Notes: a model not told the origin generated them from the sequence alone. Numbered from the stretch's first letter, positions 8,220 to 17,994 are shown. The stretch is DNA of 64,000 nucleotides from Conyzicola nivalis_A (GCF_040548875.1 NZ_JBEPSJ010000004.1:248001-312000); one strand, 5' to 3'. Program-made: numbers and translations.

Positions 8220-8612
8220 ATGACGAAATCACTCACCCCGGTAGACCCGCCGCAGCTCTTCAGCAATCCGGCCTTCACGCAGGGCATGATCGTCCCGTCC
8301 GGCCCGACCCTGTTCGTCGGCGGGCAGAACGGCGCCGACGCCGACGGCACGCTGCTCGACGGGCTCGGCGCGCAGACCGAGCAGGCGCTACGCAATCTGC
8401 TCGCCGTGCTCGCCGAGGCCGGCACCGACGCCGACCACGTGGCCAAGCTGACCATCTACCTCGACCCGTCGGTCGATCCGAGCGAGGGCTACGCGGCCAC
8501 GGCTTCGGTCTGGGGCGGCCGCCGCACCGCGGTCACCGTGGTCGCGGTGGCGCCGGCGCGGCCGGGAGCGCTCGTCGAGATCGACGCGGTCGCGGCGATC
8601 CCGAGCCCCTGA
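8220..8612 (+). CDS. RidA/YjgF-family protein (reactive enamine/imine deaminase-like)
   Basis: A 130-residue small trimer-forming family member. The family fold is shown by the FTQGMIVPSGPTLFVGGQNG and TEQALRNLLAVLAEAG segments. The position of the catalytic Arg of canonical RidA (the I-x-R-A-V-P-x-R region) is not clearly kept, so it may be one of the other Rid subgroups. The ATG at 8220 is preferred to the in-frame ATG at 8211 because GAAGGG ends at 8210, abutting 8211 but well spaced from 8220. Confidence 0.8.
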   Translation: MTKSLTPVDPPQLFSNPAFTQGMIVPSGPTLFVGGQNGADADGTLLDGLGAQTEQALRNLLAVLAEAGTDADHVAKLTIYLDPSVDPSEGYAATASVWGGRRTAVTVVAVAPARPGALVEIDAVAAIPSP

Positions 8613-8618
8613 CGGCCG

Positions 8619-9071
8619 CTACGACTGCAGCAGGGCGGCGAGCTCGTCGAGCTCGACGTCCCAGCCCTCGCGGTTCTGCTCGAGCCGGTCTCGGCGATAG
8701 CGTGTGCCTCCGGGGATCGACTCGAAGCCCGACTCCACGACGGTGAGCTCGCTCGACGACTCGTCGCCGGCGAGGGTGAACGTGACAACGGTGGAGTACT
8801 CGTCGAGCTCGTCGGCCGGGATGCCCGACCAGCGGAAGGCCAGAGTCTGCTGCGGAGCGATCTCCGTGATCTCGAACGGGAAGTCGCCGAAGTCCTCGTA
8901 GATGATGCGGCCGGTGCCGCCGACCTCGAACGACGTCACCTCGAAGCCCTCGCCGAACCACTGGATGAGCAGCTCCGGCTCGGTCAGCGCCGCCCAGACG
9001 CGCTCACGCGGAACGGCGAGCTGGATGGTGCGGCGGATGAGGTGGCCCTTGACTACTGCGCGGTCTGACAC
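8619..9071 (-). CDS. SRPBCC / AHSA1-domain protein
   Basis: A 150-residue START-like ligand-binding protein of the AHSA1 group. It shows the family opening IQLAVPRERVWAALTEPELLIQWF and the closing VVESGFESIP...REGWDVELDELAALL helix. Such proteins bind small hydrophobic molecules or assist chaperones; the ligand is unknown. The GTG at 9071 is chosen because GAAAGGATC lies just before it. It ends six bases after the RidA stop, tail to tail. Confidence 0.78.
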   Translation of the reverse strand: MSDRAVVKGHLIRRTIQLAVPRERVWAALTEPELLIQWFGEGFEVTSFEVGGTGRIIYEDFGDFPFEITEIAPQQTLAFRWSGIPADELDEYSTVVTFTLAGDESSSELTVVESGFESIPGGTRYRRDRLEQNREGWDVELDELAALLQS

Positions 9072-9105
9072 GGTGATCCTTTCGATCGGTACAAGAAGAG
9101 AGGGG

Positions 9106-10089
9106 CTATTCGCCCGGGTAGACGAGGCCGATCTGCCGGCGCACCTCGTCGAGGGAGCCCATGATGCCGACGGTCTCGCTCGGCGAGAGGATCTCGCCCG
9201 CCGGCGTGCCGGCGGCGATGAGCCGTTCGGTCTCCCAGGCCTGGAACTGCATGCCACGCTGCTCGACCGAGTCGACGTACTCCTCGACGACCGTGCCTGC
9301 GCTGTCGAACACGGTGAAGTTCGTGGGCGCGTAGAAGGTGTCGCGCAGGGCGATCCACCCGTCGGTGCCGATGACGGAGGCCGTGTTGGGCCCCGCGGTG
9401 TCGAGCGCCGTGTGCAGCACTGCCTGCTGGCCGTCGGCGTAGCCGAAGAGGATCGCGGTCTGGCGGTCGACGCCGGTCGCGGTCGGGCTGGAGATCGCGA
9501 CCGTCGACTGCGGTTCGCCGAGCACGTCCCAGGCGAAGGAGACGGGGTAGATGCCCAGGTCGAGCAGTGCCCCTCCGCCCAGCTCTGGAGCGTTGATGCG
9601 GTGCTTGGGGTCGCTCGGCAGTTTCTGGTTGTGGTCGGCGATGACGGTGCGCACGTCGCCGATGGTTCCGGCGGCGAGGATCTCGCGCAGGCGCACCATG
9701 TGCGGCAGCCAGCGGGTCCACATCGCCTCGAGCACGACCAGGTTCTTGGCCGACGCGAGGTCGACGACCCGCTGCGCCTCGGCGGCGTTGAGAGTGAAGG
9801 GCTTCTCGACGAGGGCGTGCTTGCCGGCGTTCAGCACCAGCGTCGCGTTGTCGGCGTGCATGGGGTGCGGGGTGGCGACGTAGACGACGTCGACCTCGGG
9901 GTCGGCGGCGAGCGCCTCGTAGCTGCCGTGTGCGGTGGGAATGCCGAATCTCTCGGCGAAGGCGTCGGCCGATCCCTGGCTGCGCGAGCCGACCGCGGTC
10001 ACGGTGATGCCGTTGGCCAGGATGTCGGTCACGAACTGCTCGGCGATCCAGCCTGTGCCGAGAATGCCCCAGCGAATTGGTCCGGTCAT
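9106..10089 (-). CDS. Gfo/Idh/MocA-family oxidoreductase
   Basis: A 327-residue NAD(P)-dependent dehydrogenase of sugars or polyols. The Rossmann motif GILGTGWIAE is at the N-terminus, followed by the VYVATPHPMHADNA and catalytic EKPF (LVEKPFTLN) motifs, then the conserved GGGALLDLGIYPV stretch of the C-terminal domain. GGGGAA precedes the ATG at 10089. It is about 35 bases upstream of the AHSA1 gene and may share its transcript. The substrate is not evident. Confidence 0.85.
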   Translation of the reverse strand: MTGPIRWGILGTGWIAEQFVTDILANGITVTAVGSRSQGSADAFAERFGIPTAHGSYEALAADPEVDVVYVATPHPMHADNATLVLNAGKHALVEKPFTLNAAEAQRVVDLASAKNLVVLEAMWTRWLPHMVRLREILAAGTIGDVRTVIADHNQKLPSDPKHRINAPELGGGALLDLGIYPVSFAWDVLGEPQSTVAISSPTATGVDRQTAILFGYADGQQAVLHTALDTAGPNTASVIGTDGWIALRDTFYAPTNFTVFDSAGTVVEEYVDSVEQRGMQFQAWETERLIAAGTPAGEILSPSETVGIMGSLDEVRRQIGLVYPGE

Positions 10090-10157
10090 GTCGTTCCCCG
10101 ATGTTCTGAGCGAAAAGAGTCTCGCCAATCATTCCATGTCGGCCGTACGGTTGATCC

Positions 10158-10730
10158 ATGCCGAGCGAGCCCGAGGGTGTGCACTTCGACGGATACGACG
10201 CGTTCCGCGAGTGGATGGAGCTGAACCAGGACTCCGCCGGGGTCTGGCTCGTCATCGCGAAGAAAGGCTCGGGCCTGACCTCGGTCACCCGCGAGGAGGC
10301 CCTCGATGTGGCCCTCGAGTTCGGCTGGATCGACGGGCAGGCCAGGCGCATCGACGATGACAGCTACCTGCAGCGTTTCACACCGCGGCGGCCGCAGAGC
10401 ACCTGGTCGACGCGCAACGTGCGGGCGGTGGAGGCCATGATCGCCGAGGGGCGGATGGCGCCGCGGGGCATGGCCGAGGTCGAGCGGGCCCGGAACGACG
10501 GCAGATGGGACCGGGCGTACGACGGGCCGGCGACCGCTCAGCCGCATCCGGACTTCTTGGCGGCACTGGAGAAGAACCCGGCGGCCTCGGCCTTCTACGC
10601 GACCCTCAACAGCCAGAACCGCTTCGCGATCTACCTGAGGCTGCAGAATGCCAAGCGCGACGAGACGCGGGCGAAGCGCATCGCAACCTTCATCGAGATG
10701 CTCGAGCGGGGCGAGAAGATCTACGTATAA
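10158..10730 (+). CDS. YdeI/OmpD-associated family protein
   Basis: A 190-residue protein with the YdeI/OmpD-associated pattern: an N-terminal module containing GVWLVIAKKGSG, the signature EALDVALEFGWIDGQARRIDDDSYLQRFTPRRPQ-type block in the middle, and a C-terminal helical module ending RIATFIEMLERGEKIYV. The biochemical role of this family is not established. It is divergent from the Gfo/Idh gene. Confidence 0.8.
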   Translation: MPSEPEGVHFDGYDAFREWMELNQDSAGVWLVIAKKGSGLTSVTREEALDVALEFGWIDGQARRIDDDSYLQRFTPRRPQSTWSTRNVRAVEAMIAEGRMAPRGMAEVERARNDGRWDRAYDGPATAQPHPDFLAALEKNPAASAFYATLNSQNRFAIYLRLQNAKRDETRAKRIATFIEMLERGEKIYV

Positions 10731-10737
10731 CCACGCA

Positions 10738-10765
10738 TAGTCATCGATCTTCGCTCACGTAGTAT
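10738..10765 (+). promoter_or_regulatory. Probable promoter of the FtsX/ABC operon, leaderless message
   Basis: A good -10 TAGTAT (10760-10765) lies eight bases before the ATG at 10774, with a weak -35 TAGTCA (10738-10743) 16 bases upstream. There is no ribosome-binding sequence before the ATG. Together these predict a transcript starting at or within two bases of the start codon. Confidence 0.5.
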
Positions 10766-10773
10766 CGGACCAC

Positions 10774-13683
10774 ATGGGCGTGTACACCGCGGGAGGGCTC
10801 CTTCTGCTGCGCGCCCGCTACTCCGCTTCCGCTCTCGCCGCTCTCGGCGCGGTCGTGTTCGTCTCGACGCTGTCGCTCGGGCTCACCCTCGGGTCGGTGC
10901 AGCACGGTGCCGCGGTCGGCGCCCGCGAAACGCTCGAGAACGCCGCCGCCCGCGATTCGGCGGTGCGGTTCACGACCCACCTCGCCGACGACGCGGCTGC
11001 CCAGTCGGATGCGGCCCACGCGCTCGTCTCACGGCTCTTCCCCGCCGGCAGCGTCGCAGTGCACGACGGCCAGCGCGCGCTCGGGGTAGACCTCGTCGGC
11101 GCGCCGGGCGTCTCGGTCGTGCTCGGCGTCGAGCCCGACCTGCTCGACTTCGCCAGCGTCGCCGCGGGCGACTGGCCGGCAGAGGGAGCGGCCGTGCAGG
11201 AAGACGCGGCGGCGGCCCTCGGTCTCTCCGTCGGAGACTCCTTCACCGTCGGAGACGCCGCGCAGCAGGTGCCGTTGACCGTCGCGGCCACCTGGCGCGC
11301 CGACGACCCGGCAGACGCGCACTGGTTCGCCGAATCGCTCGCCGGGTCGGGGCGGGCGGGGGCCGACCTCGGCCTGGTCGTGGTGCAGACCGAGGACCTG
11401 GCCCGACTGCCCACGCAGGTCTTCGCGTCGTGGACCGTCACGGCGGAGCCGTCCGCCCTCGACGACGACACCCGCGACGCGGTCGCCGCCGGCTTCCAGC
11501 AGCTCCCCGACGCGATCAAGGCCGCCGACGGCATCGTGAGCATCTCGTCCGACATCGAGGGCTCGCTGCCGTCGACCCTCGCCGCGATCTCCTCCGCGAG
11601 CCGCGGCGCGGCGGCCATCGCGACCTCGGCGATCTGCATCGTCGGAGTGCTCGGGATCGTCGCGGTGCTCCAGCTGTGCACGGTGCTCGCTGCCTCGCGG
11701 CGCCGCCACACCGACCTCGCCCGGGCGCGCGGGCTCTCCCTCGGCCAGCTCGTCGCGTCGTCGGCCGGCGAGGGACTGCTCGCCGTGGTCCCCGGCGCGG
11801 CACTCGGCGCCGTCGCCGCCGTCGCCCTGTTGGGCGGACGCAGCGTGGCCGAGGTCGCGGCGGTGTCCGGCGCGGTCGCGGTCGCGAGCCTCGGATGCCT
11901 CGTGGCCGTCTCCCTCTCCGACGTCCGCGCAGGCCGTGAGGCCGACTCCGCCGCGCGCTCCCCCGCGGGATTCTTCATCGCCGGCGGCGTCATCGCGGTG
12001 ATCGCGGCGCTCGCCACCTGGCAGCTGTACTCGCGCGGCGGCGGATCGGGCACCGACCTCGTCGCCGCGACGAGCCCGGCGCTCACCCTCGTGGCGGTCT
12101 CGGTGATCGGCACTGCCCTGGTGCTCCCCCTCGCCCCCGCTCTCGCCCGCTCGCGTTCCCGGCGCGGCAGCTTCGTCGCGGTGCTCGCCGCCCGACAGGT
12201 CGCCGGCCGGGTCGTGCGCTACGTCGTGCCCGTGCTGGCCATCGCCATCGCCGTCGCGAGCGCCGTCTTCGCCACCGGCATCGCCACCACCTGGGCCGCG
12301 ACGCAGCGCGCAGCGCAGTTCACCGGAACCGGCGGCGCCGTCGCCGTGTCGTTTCCCGACGAGCAGGGCGGGGCTGTGACGTCGGCGACGCTCGCCGACC
12401 TCGACGACGTCGACGCGGCATCCGCCCTCGTGCTGTCCACGGTCACCGTGGGGGCCGACACCGTCCCGTTCGTCGCCCTGCACCCCGGTTCGGCCGTGCG
12501 TGTGCTCGGGCCGCAGGCGCAGTCGTTCGCCGCGGCGCTCGAGACGACGACTCCGGATGCCCCGGGGTTCGACATCGAGCCGGGGGCACCGATCGCGGCC
12601 ACGCTGGAACTCGCGGGAGACGGCAGGGAGCGCGTGGCGACATTCGCGATCGCCGTCTGGGCCGCTGACCCGCAGGGCGCACTGGTACGCGTGCCGCTCG
12701 CCGCCGGCGACACCGAGGATGCCCTGACGGCGACGGCACCCGACGGCGGCGGCCCCTGGCGGGTGCTCGCCGTGGAGTCGCAGCGCACCGGCCCCGCAGC
12801 CCCGTCGGTGGCGAGACTCACCGTCACCCTCGAGTCGCAGGAGCCCGTGACGATCAACGCGCAGGTCAGGGTCACGAGCCGCGGCTTCTTCGGCGAGGTC
12901 GACGACTCCGTGCCCCTCCCGGTCGTGGTGACCTCGGCCTACGCCGAGCGCGTCGGCGCCGTGGTGGGCGACCCGCTCACCGTCGAGCTCGACGTCTCGG
13001 GGGCATCCGTCGAATCCGAGGTCACCGCGATCGTCGACGCGATGCCGGGCGTGGCCTCACGGCTCGGGATCGCCACCGACCTCCGTGCCCTGAACCTCGC
13101 CACGCTGCGTGACGGAGCCGCACCCGTCGTGGCGAACGCCGTCTCGCTCGCGACGGCCCACCCGCAGCGGGTGGCCGCGGCCGTGTCCCGCACGGCGACG
13201 GACACCTCTCTCGTCTCTACCGAGGCCTCCACGTCGCAGCAGCCGGTGCTCGCCCCCGCCCTCACAGCGTTCTGGCTCGCCGCGATCACCGCCGCGCTGC
13301 TCGCGATCGTGGCGTTGGCGGCTTTCCTCGTCGACGACATGCGCGGTCGCCGAGGCGAGATCTCGGTGCTGAGGGCGCTCGGATTCTCGTCGCGAGACCA
13401 GTCACGCACACGCGGGGCAGAGCAGGCGGTCGTGCTCGTGTTCGCGTTCGCGGTGGGTGCGGTCGGCGGTGCGCTGGCCACGGCCGCCACCGTGGGGCCG
13501 TTCCTGGCCGCGGTCGTCCCCGCCGCTGCGGCGTACGTGCGCATCTGGCCGGCCTTCGACGTGGTGCCGTGGCTGATCTTCTGCTCCGTGCTCGCCCTCG
13601 TGATCGCCGCGGTGTGCTCCGTCGTGCTCCGGCTCGTGCGCCGGGATGCGGCGCGCGCCGTCGACGAGGAGCGGGCGTCGTGA
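10774..13683 (+). CDS. Large FtsX-like ABC permease, first subunit
   Basis: A 969-residue polytopic membrane protein. One N-terminal helix (about 10-35) is followed by a large extracytoplasmic domain, a block of helices in the middle (about 285-505), a second extracytoplasmic domain, and a final FtsX block (about 825-960) with the cytoplasmic loop RGRRGEISVLRALGFSSRDQ that contacts the ATPase. This duplicated architecture belongs to the MacB/LolCDE-type mechanotransmission permeases. It starts a four-gene operon with overlapping genes; the partner permease begins on its stop codon (GTGA). Substrate unknown; peptide, lipid or lipoprotein handling is possible. Confidence 0.85.
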   Translation: MGVYTAGGLLLLRARYSASALAALGAVVFVSTLSLGLTLGSVQHGAAVGARETLENAAARDSAVRFTTHLADDAAAQSDAAHALVSRLFPAGSVAVHDGQRALGVDLVGAPGVSVVLGVEPDLLDFASVAAGDWPAEGAAVQEDAAAALGLSVGDSFTVGDAAQQVPLTVAATWRADDPADAHWFAESLAGSGRAGADLGLVVVQTEDLARLPTQVFASWTVTAEPSALDDDTRDAVAAGFQQLPDAIKAADGIVSISSDIEGSLPSTLAAISSASRGAAAIATSAICIVGVLGIVAVLQLCTVLAASRRRHTDLARARGLSLGQLVASSAGEGLLAVVPGAALGAVAAVALLGGRSVAEVAAVSGAVAVASLGCLVAVSLSDVRAGREADSAARSPAGFFIAGGVIAVIAALATWQLYSRGGGSGTDLVAATSPALTLVAVSVIGTALVLPLAPALARSRSRRGSFVAVLAARQVAGRVVRYVVPVLAIAIAVASAVFATGIATTWAATQRAAQFTGTGGAVAVSFPDEQGGAVTSATLADLDDVDAASALVLSTVTVGADTVPFVALHPGSAVRVLGPQAQSFAAALETTTPDAPGFDIEPGAPIAATLELAGDGRERVATFAIAVWAADPQGALVRVPLAAGDTEDALTATAPDGGGPWRVLAVESQRTGPAAPSVARLTVTLESQEPVTINAQVRVTSRGFFGEVDDSVPLPVVVTSAYAERVGAVVGDPLTVELDVSGASVESEVTAIVDAMPGVASRLGIATDLRALNLATLRDGAAPVVANAVSLATAHPQRVAAAVSRTATDTSLVSTEASTSQQPVLAPALTAFWLAAITAALLAIVALAAFLVDDMRGRRGEISVLRALGFSSRDQSRTRGAEQAVVLVFAFAVGAVGGALATAATVGPFLAAVVPAAAAYVRIWPAFDVVPWLIFCSVLALVIAAVCSVVLRLVRRDAARAVDEERAS

Positions 13684-16367
13684 GCCGCGGGCTGGGCACC
13701 GGCCGGCTGGGACGCAGGGCGCTGCGAGCGTTCGCGCCCGTGGCGGTCATGCTCGCCGTCGTCACCCTCGGCATGGCGGTCCTCGCCACCACGATCCCCC
13801 GTTCCGTCGACGGGTTTCTGACCGAGGGGGTGCGGTACGACGTCCGGCAGGCGACGGCCACCGTGCGCGACCTCCGCGCCGACGACTTCGTCGTATTCGA
13901 CTACGGCCCCGGCACATCGGTCGACGAAATGGACGAGGGCTCCGCCGAGGTCTGGGGCAACGTCGACGACGGACTCGCCGGGCTGCGCGCGACGATACCC
14001 GGGCCACTCCGCGACGCGACGGAAGCCGCCGACTACAACGTCGTGACGGAGCCGTCGCGCTCGAAGCCCTACGCCAAGCCGGCCGCCGGGATACGCATGG
14101 GCTACGACCCGCGCTTCCTCTCCCGCGTCACCGTCGTCGAGGGCGACGCCCCGCGCACCGTCCCCGACGAGATCCCGTTCGACGCCCCGATCGACGTGAT
14201 CACCACACAGGCGATCGCCGACCGGCTCTGGTGGAAGGTCGGAGAGACGCGCACCCTCGAGCTGCCCGACCGGCTGGAACAGGTCATCACGCTCACGGGC
14301 ATCTTCGAGCCGAATGACGCGAGCGCCCCCTACTGGGAGCACACCTCGTACGGGCTGATCGCGTCGGTTCCCGAGGAGGCGGAGTACACCGAGGCGCTGG
14401 TCTTCGCGAACGCGGCCGGTGCCCCCGCCGCCGACGTGTCGGTGCTGAATCCGCGCAGCTCCCTCTGGTACTCGGTGCGGCCGGACGCGATAACGGCGTC
14501 GACGACGGAGGCGATCGCCAGGCAGGCGCGCGAGTTCACCACGGTCGCCCAGGACATCGGCAACCAGACGAGAATGCCGTTCCGCACGAAGCTGCCCGAG
14601 CTCCTCGACGAGGTCGCGGTGCGCAACGCGAGCTCTCAGGCGATCCTCGCCACCATCCTGGCCGGTCCGCTCGGCCTCGCGGTGGCCATCGAGATCCTCA
14701 TCGCGCGCCTCGCCGTATCGCGGCTGCGGCAGAGCCTCGACCTGCTGGCTGCCCGCGGCTCGTCCGCAGCGCAGCTGCGCGTGCTGCTCGCACTGCCCAC
14801 GCTCGTGATCGGCGTCGCCGCGACCGCCGTCGGAGTCGCCATCGGCCTGCTGCTTCCGGGCGGGCGGCTCGGCGTCGGCGGGATCGCCGCCGTCGCGGCG
14901 GTGGCCGTCGCGCCCGCGCTTATCGTCACGCTGCTCGGCACCGCCAGCCGCAGAAGCGGTCCCTCGCGCCTGCCGGTGGGCCGACTGCGCATCGCGGTCG
15001 AGGCGCTCGTGGCGATAGCGGCCATCGCGGCGCTCGTCACCATCACCCAGCGCGGGGTCGGCTCCGGCGAGTCGGTCGGGGTCGACCTGCTCGCCGCCGC
15101 GACGCCGCTGCTGCTCTCGCTTCTCGGCTGCGTCGTCGCCCTGAGGCTCTACCCGCTCGCTCTCGGTAGAGCGCTCGCGGCCACATCTCGCTCGCGCGCG
15201 GTGGCCCCGCTTCTCGGCATCGCGCGGGCTCTGCGCGCCGGGTCGGCCGGACTCGTGCCGATCCTCGCTGTGCTGATCGGGGTCTCGGTCGCCGTCTTCT
15301 CCGGCGTGCTGACCACCACGCTCTCCAGCGGGCTGGAGACGGCGTCGCGCGTCGAGGTCGGCGCCGACATCGGGGTGGCCGACGTGCGGTTGGATGTCGC
15401 GACGGTCGACGAGATCCGCGGCGTGCCCGGTGTCGACTCGGCCGCAGCGATCTCGACGGAGAACTTCCACTACCTGTACCCCGAAGACCAGAGCCGCGTG
15501 ACCGTCACGCTCGCGTTGGTCGACAGCGCCGACCTCGCCCGGGTTCAGCGCGATCGGGCATACGCCATCCCGCTGACCGACGAGCTGCTCACGGCCGACG
15601 GCGGCGTCGTGCCCCTGCTGGTGTCGACCTCCGTCGCGGAGTCCACGCGCGGCAAGTCGAGCTCGATGCTCGACAAGTACGACGTGCGCCTGATCTCTCC
15701 CGGGGTGTACGCGCCCATCATCAGGGAGGCGCCGAGCTGGGTCCTCGCCGACCGCGTCCACGCCGAGGCGCTGCACTACGCGACCCCGACGACGGCGACC
15801 CAGGTGCTCGTGCGTCTCGAGCCGGGGGCGTCCGTCGAGAGGGTGCGGGCCGACATCCAGAGCATCGCCGGCGGCGGGGCCAGCCTCACCACTCCGGCCG
15901 ACGTCGCGCAGACGATCATCGCCAACCCGGCCGTCGGCGGCATCCGCGGGGCCGCGCTGCTCGCCATCGCCGGCTCGGTCGTGCTCAGCCTCACCGCGCT
16001 CGTACTGACGACGGTCATCGACGGTCGCCAGAGGCGGCGTTCGCTCGCGCTGCTCGCCCCGCTGGGGCTGAGCGGGCGACAGGGCCGCTCGGCCGTCGCG
16101 TGGGAGCTCGCCCCGCTCTCCCTCGTCGGGCTCGTCGTCGGCCTCGTTCTCGGCGCCGTCCTGTCGCTGGTGCTGCTCACCACCGTCGACCTGCGGCCGT
16201 TCACCGGCAACGCGGTGCAGCCCGCAGTGGTCGCCGACCCCCTCTGGCTGCTCGTGATCGTGGGCGGATTCGCCGTGATCCTCACCGCAGTGGGGACGCT
16301 CGCCGCCTGGCACGCGGTGCCCCGCAACCGTTCGACGAGCCCCACCGACGAAGGATGGACCTCATGA
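13680..16367 (+). CDS. Large FtsX-like ABC permease, second subunit
   Basis: An 895-residue partner of the preceding permease, with the same layout: one N-terminal helix (about 20-40), a big extracytoplasmic domain, a central helix block (about 325-545), another external domain and a C-terminal block of helices. The loop RQRRSLALLAPLGLSGRQGRSA is the expected ATPase-coupling segment. I start it at the GTG 13680, which overlaps the upstream TGA and has AGGAG nine bases before; the longer frame is shadow. Two unequal permeases suggest a heteromeric pore. Confidence 0.83.
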   Translation: MSRGLGTGRLGRRALRAFAPVAVMLAVVTLGMAVLATTIPRSVDGFLTEGVRYDVRQATATVRDLRADDFVVFDYGPGTSVDEMDEGSAEVWGNVDDGLAGLRATIPGPLRDATEAADYNVVTEPSRSKPYAKPAAGIRMGYDPRFLSRVTVVEGDAPRTVPDEIPFDAPIDVITTQAIADRLWWKVGETRTLELPDRLEQVITLTGIFEPNDASAPYWEHTSYGLIASVPEEAEYTEALVFANAAGAPAADVSVLNPRSSLWYSVRPDAITASTTEAIARQAREFTTVAQDIGNQTRMPFRTKLPELLDEVAVRNASSQAILATILAGPLGLAVAIEILIARLAVSRLRQSLDLLAARGSSAAQLRVLLALPTLVIGVAATAVGVAIGLLLPGGRLGVGGIAAVAAVAVAPALIVTLLGTASRRSGPSRLPVGRLRIAVEALVAIAAIAALVTITQRGVGSGESVGVDLLAAATPLLLSLLGCVVALRLYPLALGRALAATSRSRAVAPLLGIARALRAGSAGLVPILAVLIGVSVAVFSGVLTTTLSSGLETASRVEVGADIGVADVRLDVATVDEIRGVPGVDSAAAISTENFHYLYPEDQSRVTVTLALVDSADLARVQRDRAYAIPLTDELLTADGGVVPLLVSTSVAESTRGKSSSMLDKYDVRLISPGVYAPIIREAPSWVLADRVHAEALHYATPTTATQVLVRLEPGASVERVRADIQSIAGGGASLTTPADVAQTIIANPAVGGIRGAALLAIAGSVVLSLTALVLTTVIDGRQRRRSLALLAPLGLSGRQGRSAVAWELAPLSLVGLVVGLVLGAVLSLVLLTTVDLRPFTGNAVQPAVVADPLWLLVIVGGFAVILTAVGTLAAWHAVPRNRSTSPTDEGWTS

Positions 16368-17269
16368 CGCTCCCCGCCGCCCCCGACATCGACTGCGTCG
16401 ACCTGGTGCGCATCTTCCGCACGAAAGACGTGGAGGTGCAGGCGCTGCAAGGTCTCACGCTGCGCGTCGAGGCCGGAGACATGGTCGCCGTCGTCGGCGC
16501 ATCCGGTTCGGGCAAGTCGACCCTGCTGGGCGTGCTGTCCGGGCTCGACCGGCCGTCTGCCGGACGAGCGATCGTCGCCGGGCACGACATGCTCGCCATG
16601 ACCAAGGCGGAGCGAGTGACCTTCCAGCGCACGAGCGTGGGGTTCGTCTGGCAGCAGACCGGCCGCAACCTGCTCCCCTATCTCACCGCCGCGGAGAACA
16701 TCGCCGCCGTGCTGGCGATAGCGCGGGGACCCAAGGGCGAGGCGCGGGTGAAGCGCGTCGACGAGCTGCTCGACCTGCTCGGCGTCGGCGACGTGCGCGA
16801 CCGCACGCCGCAGGAGATGTCGGGCGGACAGCAGCAGCGCGTCGCCATCGCCGTCGCGGTGGCCAACGACCCCACCGTGCTGCTCGCCGACGAGCCGACC
16901 GGCGAGCTCGACGAGGCCACCAGCGAGGAGGTGCTCGGCGCCATGCGCCGAGTGAACGAGGAGCGCGGTGTGACGACCCTGATCGTGACCCACGATCCCA
17001 CCGTGGCGACGCAGGTGCGCCGCACGGTGCAGATCCGCGACGGGCGCACCTCGACCGAGGTCGTGCGCAGCACGCGCACCGACGAGGCCGGCGACGAGTA
17101 TCACGTGGCCGAGGAGTTCGCGGTGCTCGACCGGGTCGGCCGCATGCAGCTGCCCGCCGCGTTCGCGGCGAGCCTCGAACTGCGCGACCGGGTGCGGCTC
17201 ACGCTCGAGAGCGACCACGTGAGTGTGCGGCCGGGGCACGACGCCGCGGCGGAAGAGGAGTCAGCATGA
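16364..17269 (+). CDS. ABC transporter ATPase of the FtsX-type operon, with C-terminal extension
   Basis: A 301-residue ATPase of the LolD/MacB class. Walker A GASGSGKST, Q-loop region FVWQQTGRNLLPYLT, signature MSGGQQQR and Walker B VLLADEPTGELD are intact. About 65 residues after the core domain form an extra C-terminal segment (VAEEFAVLDRVGRMQLPAAFAA onward) resembling an AbrB-like or regulatory tail. The ATG overlaps the second permease stop (ATGA), and GAAGGA precedes it by eight bases. Confidence 0.88.
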   Translation: MTLPAAPDIDCVDLVRIFRTKDVEVQALQGLTLRVEAGDMVAVVGASGSGKSTLLGVLSGLDRPSAGRAIVAGHDMLAMTKAERVTFQRTSVGFVWQQTGRNLLPYLTAAENIAAVLAIARGPKGEARVKRVDELLDLLGVGDVRDRTPQEMSGGQQQRVAIAVAVANDPTVLLADEPTGELDEATSEEVLGAMRRVNEERGVTTLIVTHDPTVATQVRRTVQIRDGRTSTEVVRSTRTDEAGDEYHVAEEFAVLDRVGRMQLPAAFAASLELRDRVRLTLESDHVSVRPGHDAAAEEESA

Positions 17270-17994
17270 ACGCGCTGCACACGGCGGCGATCCCGATCAT
17301 CGCCGATCCGATCCTGCGGGCCGACGGCCTCGGCCGCGTCTTCAGCACCCGCGCAGGCGAGGTCGTGGCGTGCGAGGGAATCGACCTCGAGGTGTACCCG
17401 GGCGAACTGCTCGTGGTGCGCGGCGCCTCCGGTGCCGGGAAGTCGACGCTGCTGCGACTGCTCGGCGGCCTCGACTCCCCCACCAGCGGCGAGGTCTGGG
17501 TCGACGGGAGACTCTACAGCGGCCTGACCCAGGAACAGTCCGTCGAGCTGCGCCGCGACGACCTCGCGTTCGTCTTCCAGTCGTTCGGTCTCATCCCGGT
17601 GCTCACCGCGGCCCAGAACGTCGAACTGCCGCTGCGGATGAAGAACGTGGATGCCACGGCCCGCGACGCCCGCGTCGCCGAGGTGCTCGCGCTCGTCGGT
17701 CTCACCGACCACGCCGCCCAGCTGCCGGACGAGCTCTCCGGCGGGCAGCAGCAGCGCGTCGGCATCGCCCGCGCGCTGGCCGTGCGCCCGCGCCTGCTCA
17801 TCGCCGACGAGCCGACCGCCCAGCTCGACAGCGGCAACGCGAGCGTCGTGATGGACCTGCTGGCCGGGCTCGCCGCCGACGGGATCGCTGTCGTCGTCGC
17901 CACCCACGACCCCGACCTGGCGGCGCGAGCCGACCGCGTGCTCGAACTGCACGACGGGCGCACCCGCTCGCAGCCGGCTCGGCACCGCGCCTGA
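17266..17994 (+). CDS. Second ABC ATPase of the FtsX-type operon
   Basis: A 242-residue LolD-class ATPase with Walker A GASGAGKST, Q-loop FQSFGLIPVLTA, signature LSGGQQQR and Walker B LLIADEPTAQLDS. It overlaps the previous ATPase by four bases (ATGA). Two different ATPases beside two different permeases imply an asymmetric complex with one ATPase per permease half, or two alternative pumps. It is the last gene of the operon; the cytochrome oxidase gene converges on it 18 bases away. Confidence 0.88.
   Translation: MNALHTAAIPIIADPILRADGLGRVFSTRAGEVVACEGIDLEVYPGELLVVRGASGAGKSTLLRLLGGLDSPTSGEVWVDGRLYSGLTQEQSVELRRDDLAFVFQSFGLIPVLTAAQNVELPLRMKNVDATARDARVAEVLALVGLTDHAAQLPDELSGGQQQRVGIARALAVRPRLLIADEPTAQLDSGNASVVMDLLAGLAADGIAVVVATHDPDLAARADRVLELHDGRTRSQPARHRA

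Noticed and set aside
12939..16313. Minus-strand open frame of more than 1100 codons opposite the two large permeases
   Set aside because: It is the mirror of GC-rich codons in the permeases, with low-complexity Arg/Asp/Gly/Glu composition and no domain. The plus-strand genes show membrane helices and overlapping starts.
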